Shown piece by piece: positions 7,247 to 7,542 of a stretch of 7,542 nt of DNA. The stretch is taken from positions 1 through 7,542 of the forward strand of contig DALTWR010000035.1 of NCBI GenBank assembly GCA_029986975.1, in the 5' to 3' direction. Position 1 is the first letter of the stretch. The number at the start of each line of letters is the position of its first letter. Source of the stretch: Methanocorpusculum sp. Its GTDB lineage: Archaea; Halobacteriota; Methanomicrobia; Methanomicrobiales; Methanocorpusculaceae. The notes below the pieces were generated by a model, which was given only the letters and a program-made list of their open reading frames with translations, searched no databases and was not told the origin of the DNA. The position numbers were made by a program, and so were the translations under genes.

Positions 7247-7542
7247 ATGATAATTGATTTTGACTCTCTTGAACAGACCATCATCCCGAATTTCAAAGGC
7301 GGAGACGGCTCTATCATCACTGCAGCGCATATCGATTCATCCGGAAAAATCATGCGGGTCTGTATTCATCCAGACTCATCTATTGGAATGCACACACACG
7401 AAACAAACTATGAAGTCTGTTTCATAATCTCCGGAAAAGGAAAAGCCGTATTCAATGGAACAGAAGATACCCTTGCGCCCGGCGTTTGTCATTACTGCCC
7501 GAAAGGGGAATCTTACGCGCTGATAAACACCGGCGATGAGGA
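7247..7542 (+). CDS. Single-domain cupin protein, 3' end outside the window
   Basis: The first 98 codons of a small beta-barrel cupin are visible, running off the right edge. Cupin motif 1 is clear: His49, His51 and Glu56 in MHTHETNYEVCFIISG, with the canonical HxH-x4-E-x6-G spacing. Motif 2 follows as GVCHYCPKGESYALIN (79-94). It keeps the family's G-x5-P-x-G-x2-?-x3-N pattern, but Tyr90 replaces the usual metal-binding His. Small cupins of this type range from metal-dependent enzymes to sugar- or ligand-sensing domains, so no substrate is assigned. ATG 7247 is the only start codon near the beginning of the cupin fold; no strong Shine-Dalgarno precedes it. The 68-bp gap after AlkD has an AT-rich AATTTATT (7197-7204), a possible weak TATA box for separate transcription. 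Confidence 0.8.
   Translation, partial: MIIDFDSLEQTIIPNFKGGDGSIITAAHIDSSGKIMRVCIHPDSSIGMHTHETNYEVCFIISGKGKAVFNGTEDTLAPGVCHYCPKGESYALINTGDE

Overview
The window looks like chromosomal DNA from a methanogenic archaeon, probably a Methanomicrobiales member near Methanocorpusculum. This is inferred from the single-chain ADP-forming acyl-CoA synthetase with its ATP-grasp domain first, the archaeal-style CTP synthase, TATA-like boxes without bacterial -35/-10 pairs, and purine-rich Shine-Dalgarno sites. No rRNA, tRNA, CRISPR array, insertion sequence or phage gene is visible. Gene density is high and the only sizeable non-coding stretch is the 194-bp divergent region 3195-3388.

Layout. The left edge (1-110, +) holds the acidic C-terminal tail of an unrecognised gene. 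Convergent to it is a minus-strand pair read leftwards from about 3194: a GTG-started ADP-forming acyl-CoA synthetase (acd, 1116-3194) followed 30 bp later by a ten-helix TDT/TehA-family carboxylate or anion transporter (132-1085). Together they suggest uptake or release of a small organic acid plus its interconversion with the CoA thioester. From the divergent region a plus-strand cluster runs rightwards: pyrG (CTP synthase, 3389-4972), guaA (GMP synthase, start 4972, overlapping the pyrG stop by one base), an AlkD-like DNA glycosylase (6510-7178) and a single-domain cupin cut off by the right edge (7247-7542).

The first two plus-strand genes are glutamine amidotransferases that make CTP and GMP, so the cluster is mainly nucleotide synthesis. 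AlkD, which excises alkylated bases, is probably co-transcribed.

The clearest anomaly is in guaA. After codon 443 the reading frame breaks, and the missing 64 C-terminal residues are intact in the next frame up to a stop at 6497. Adding one G at about 6300 restores a normal 508-residue enzyme. This is either a sequencing/assembly error or a very recent mutation. Other points are two possible active-site substitutions (AlkD Trp to Cys, cupin motif 2 His to Tyr), a dyad beside the divergent TATA box, and a short upstream ORF ending at the pyrG start. I see no convincing evidence for an entirely new multi-gene system here.
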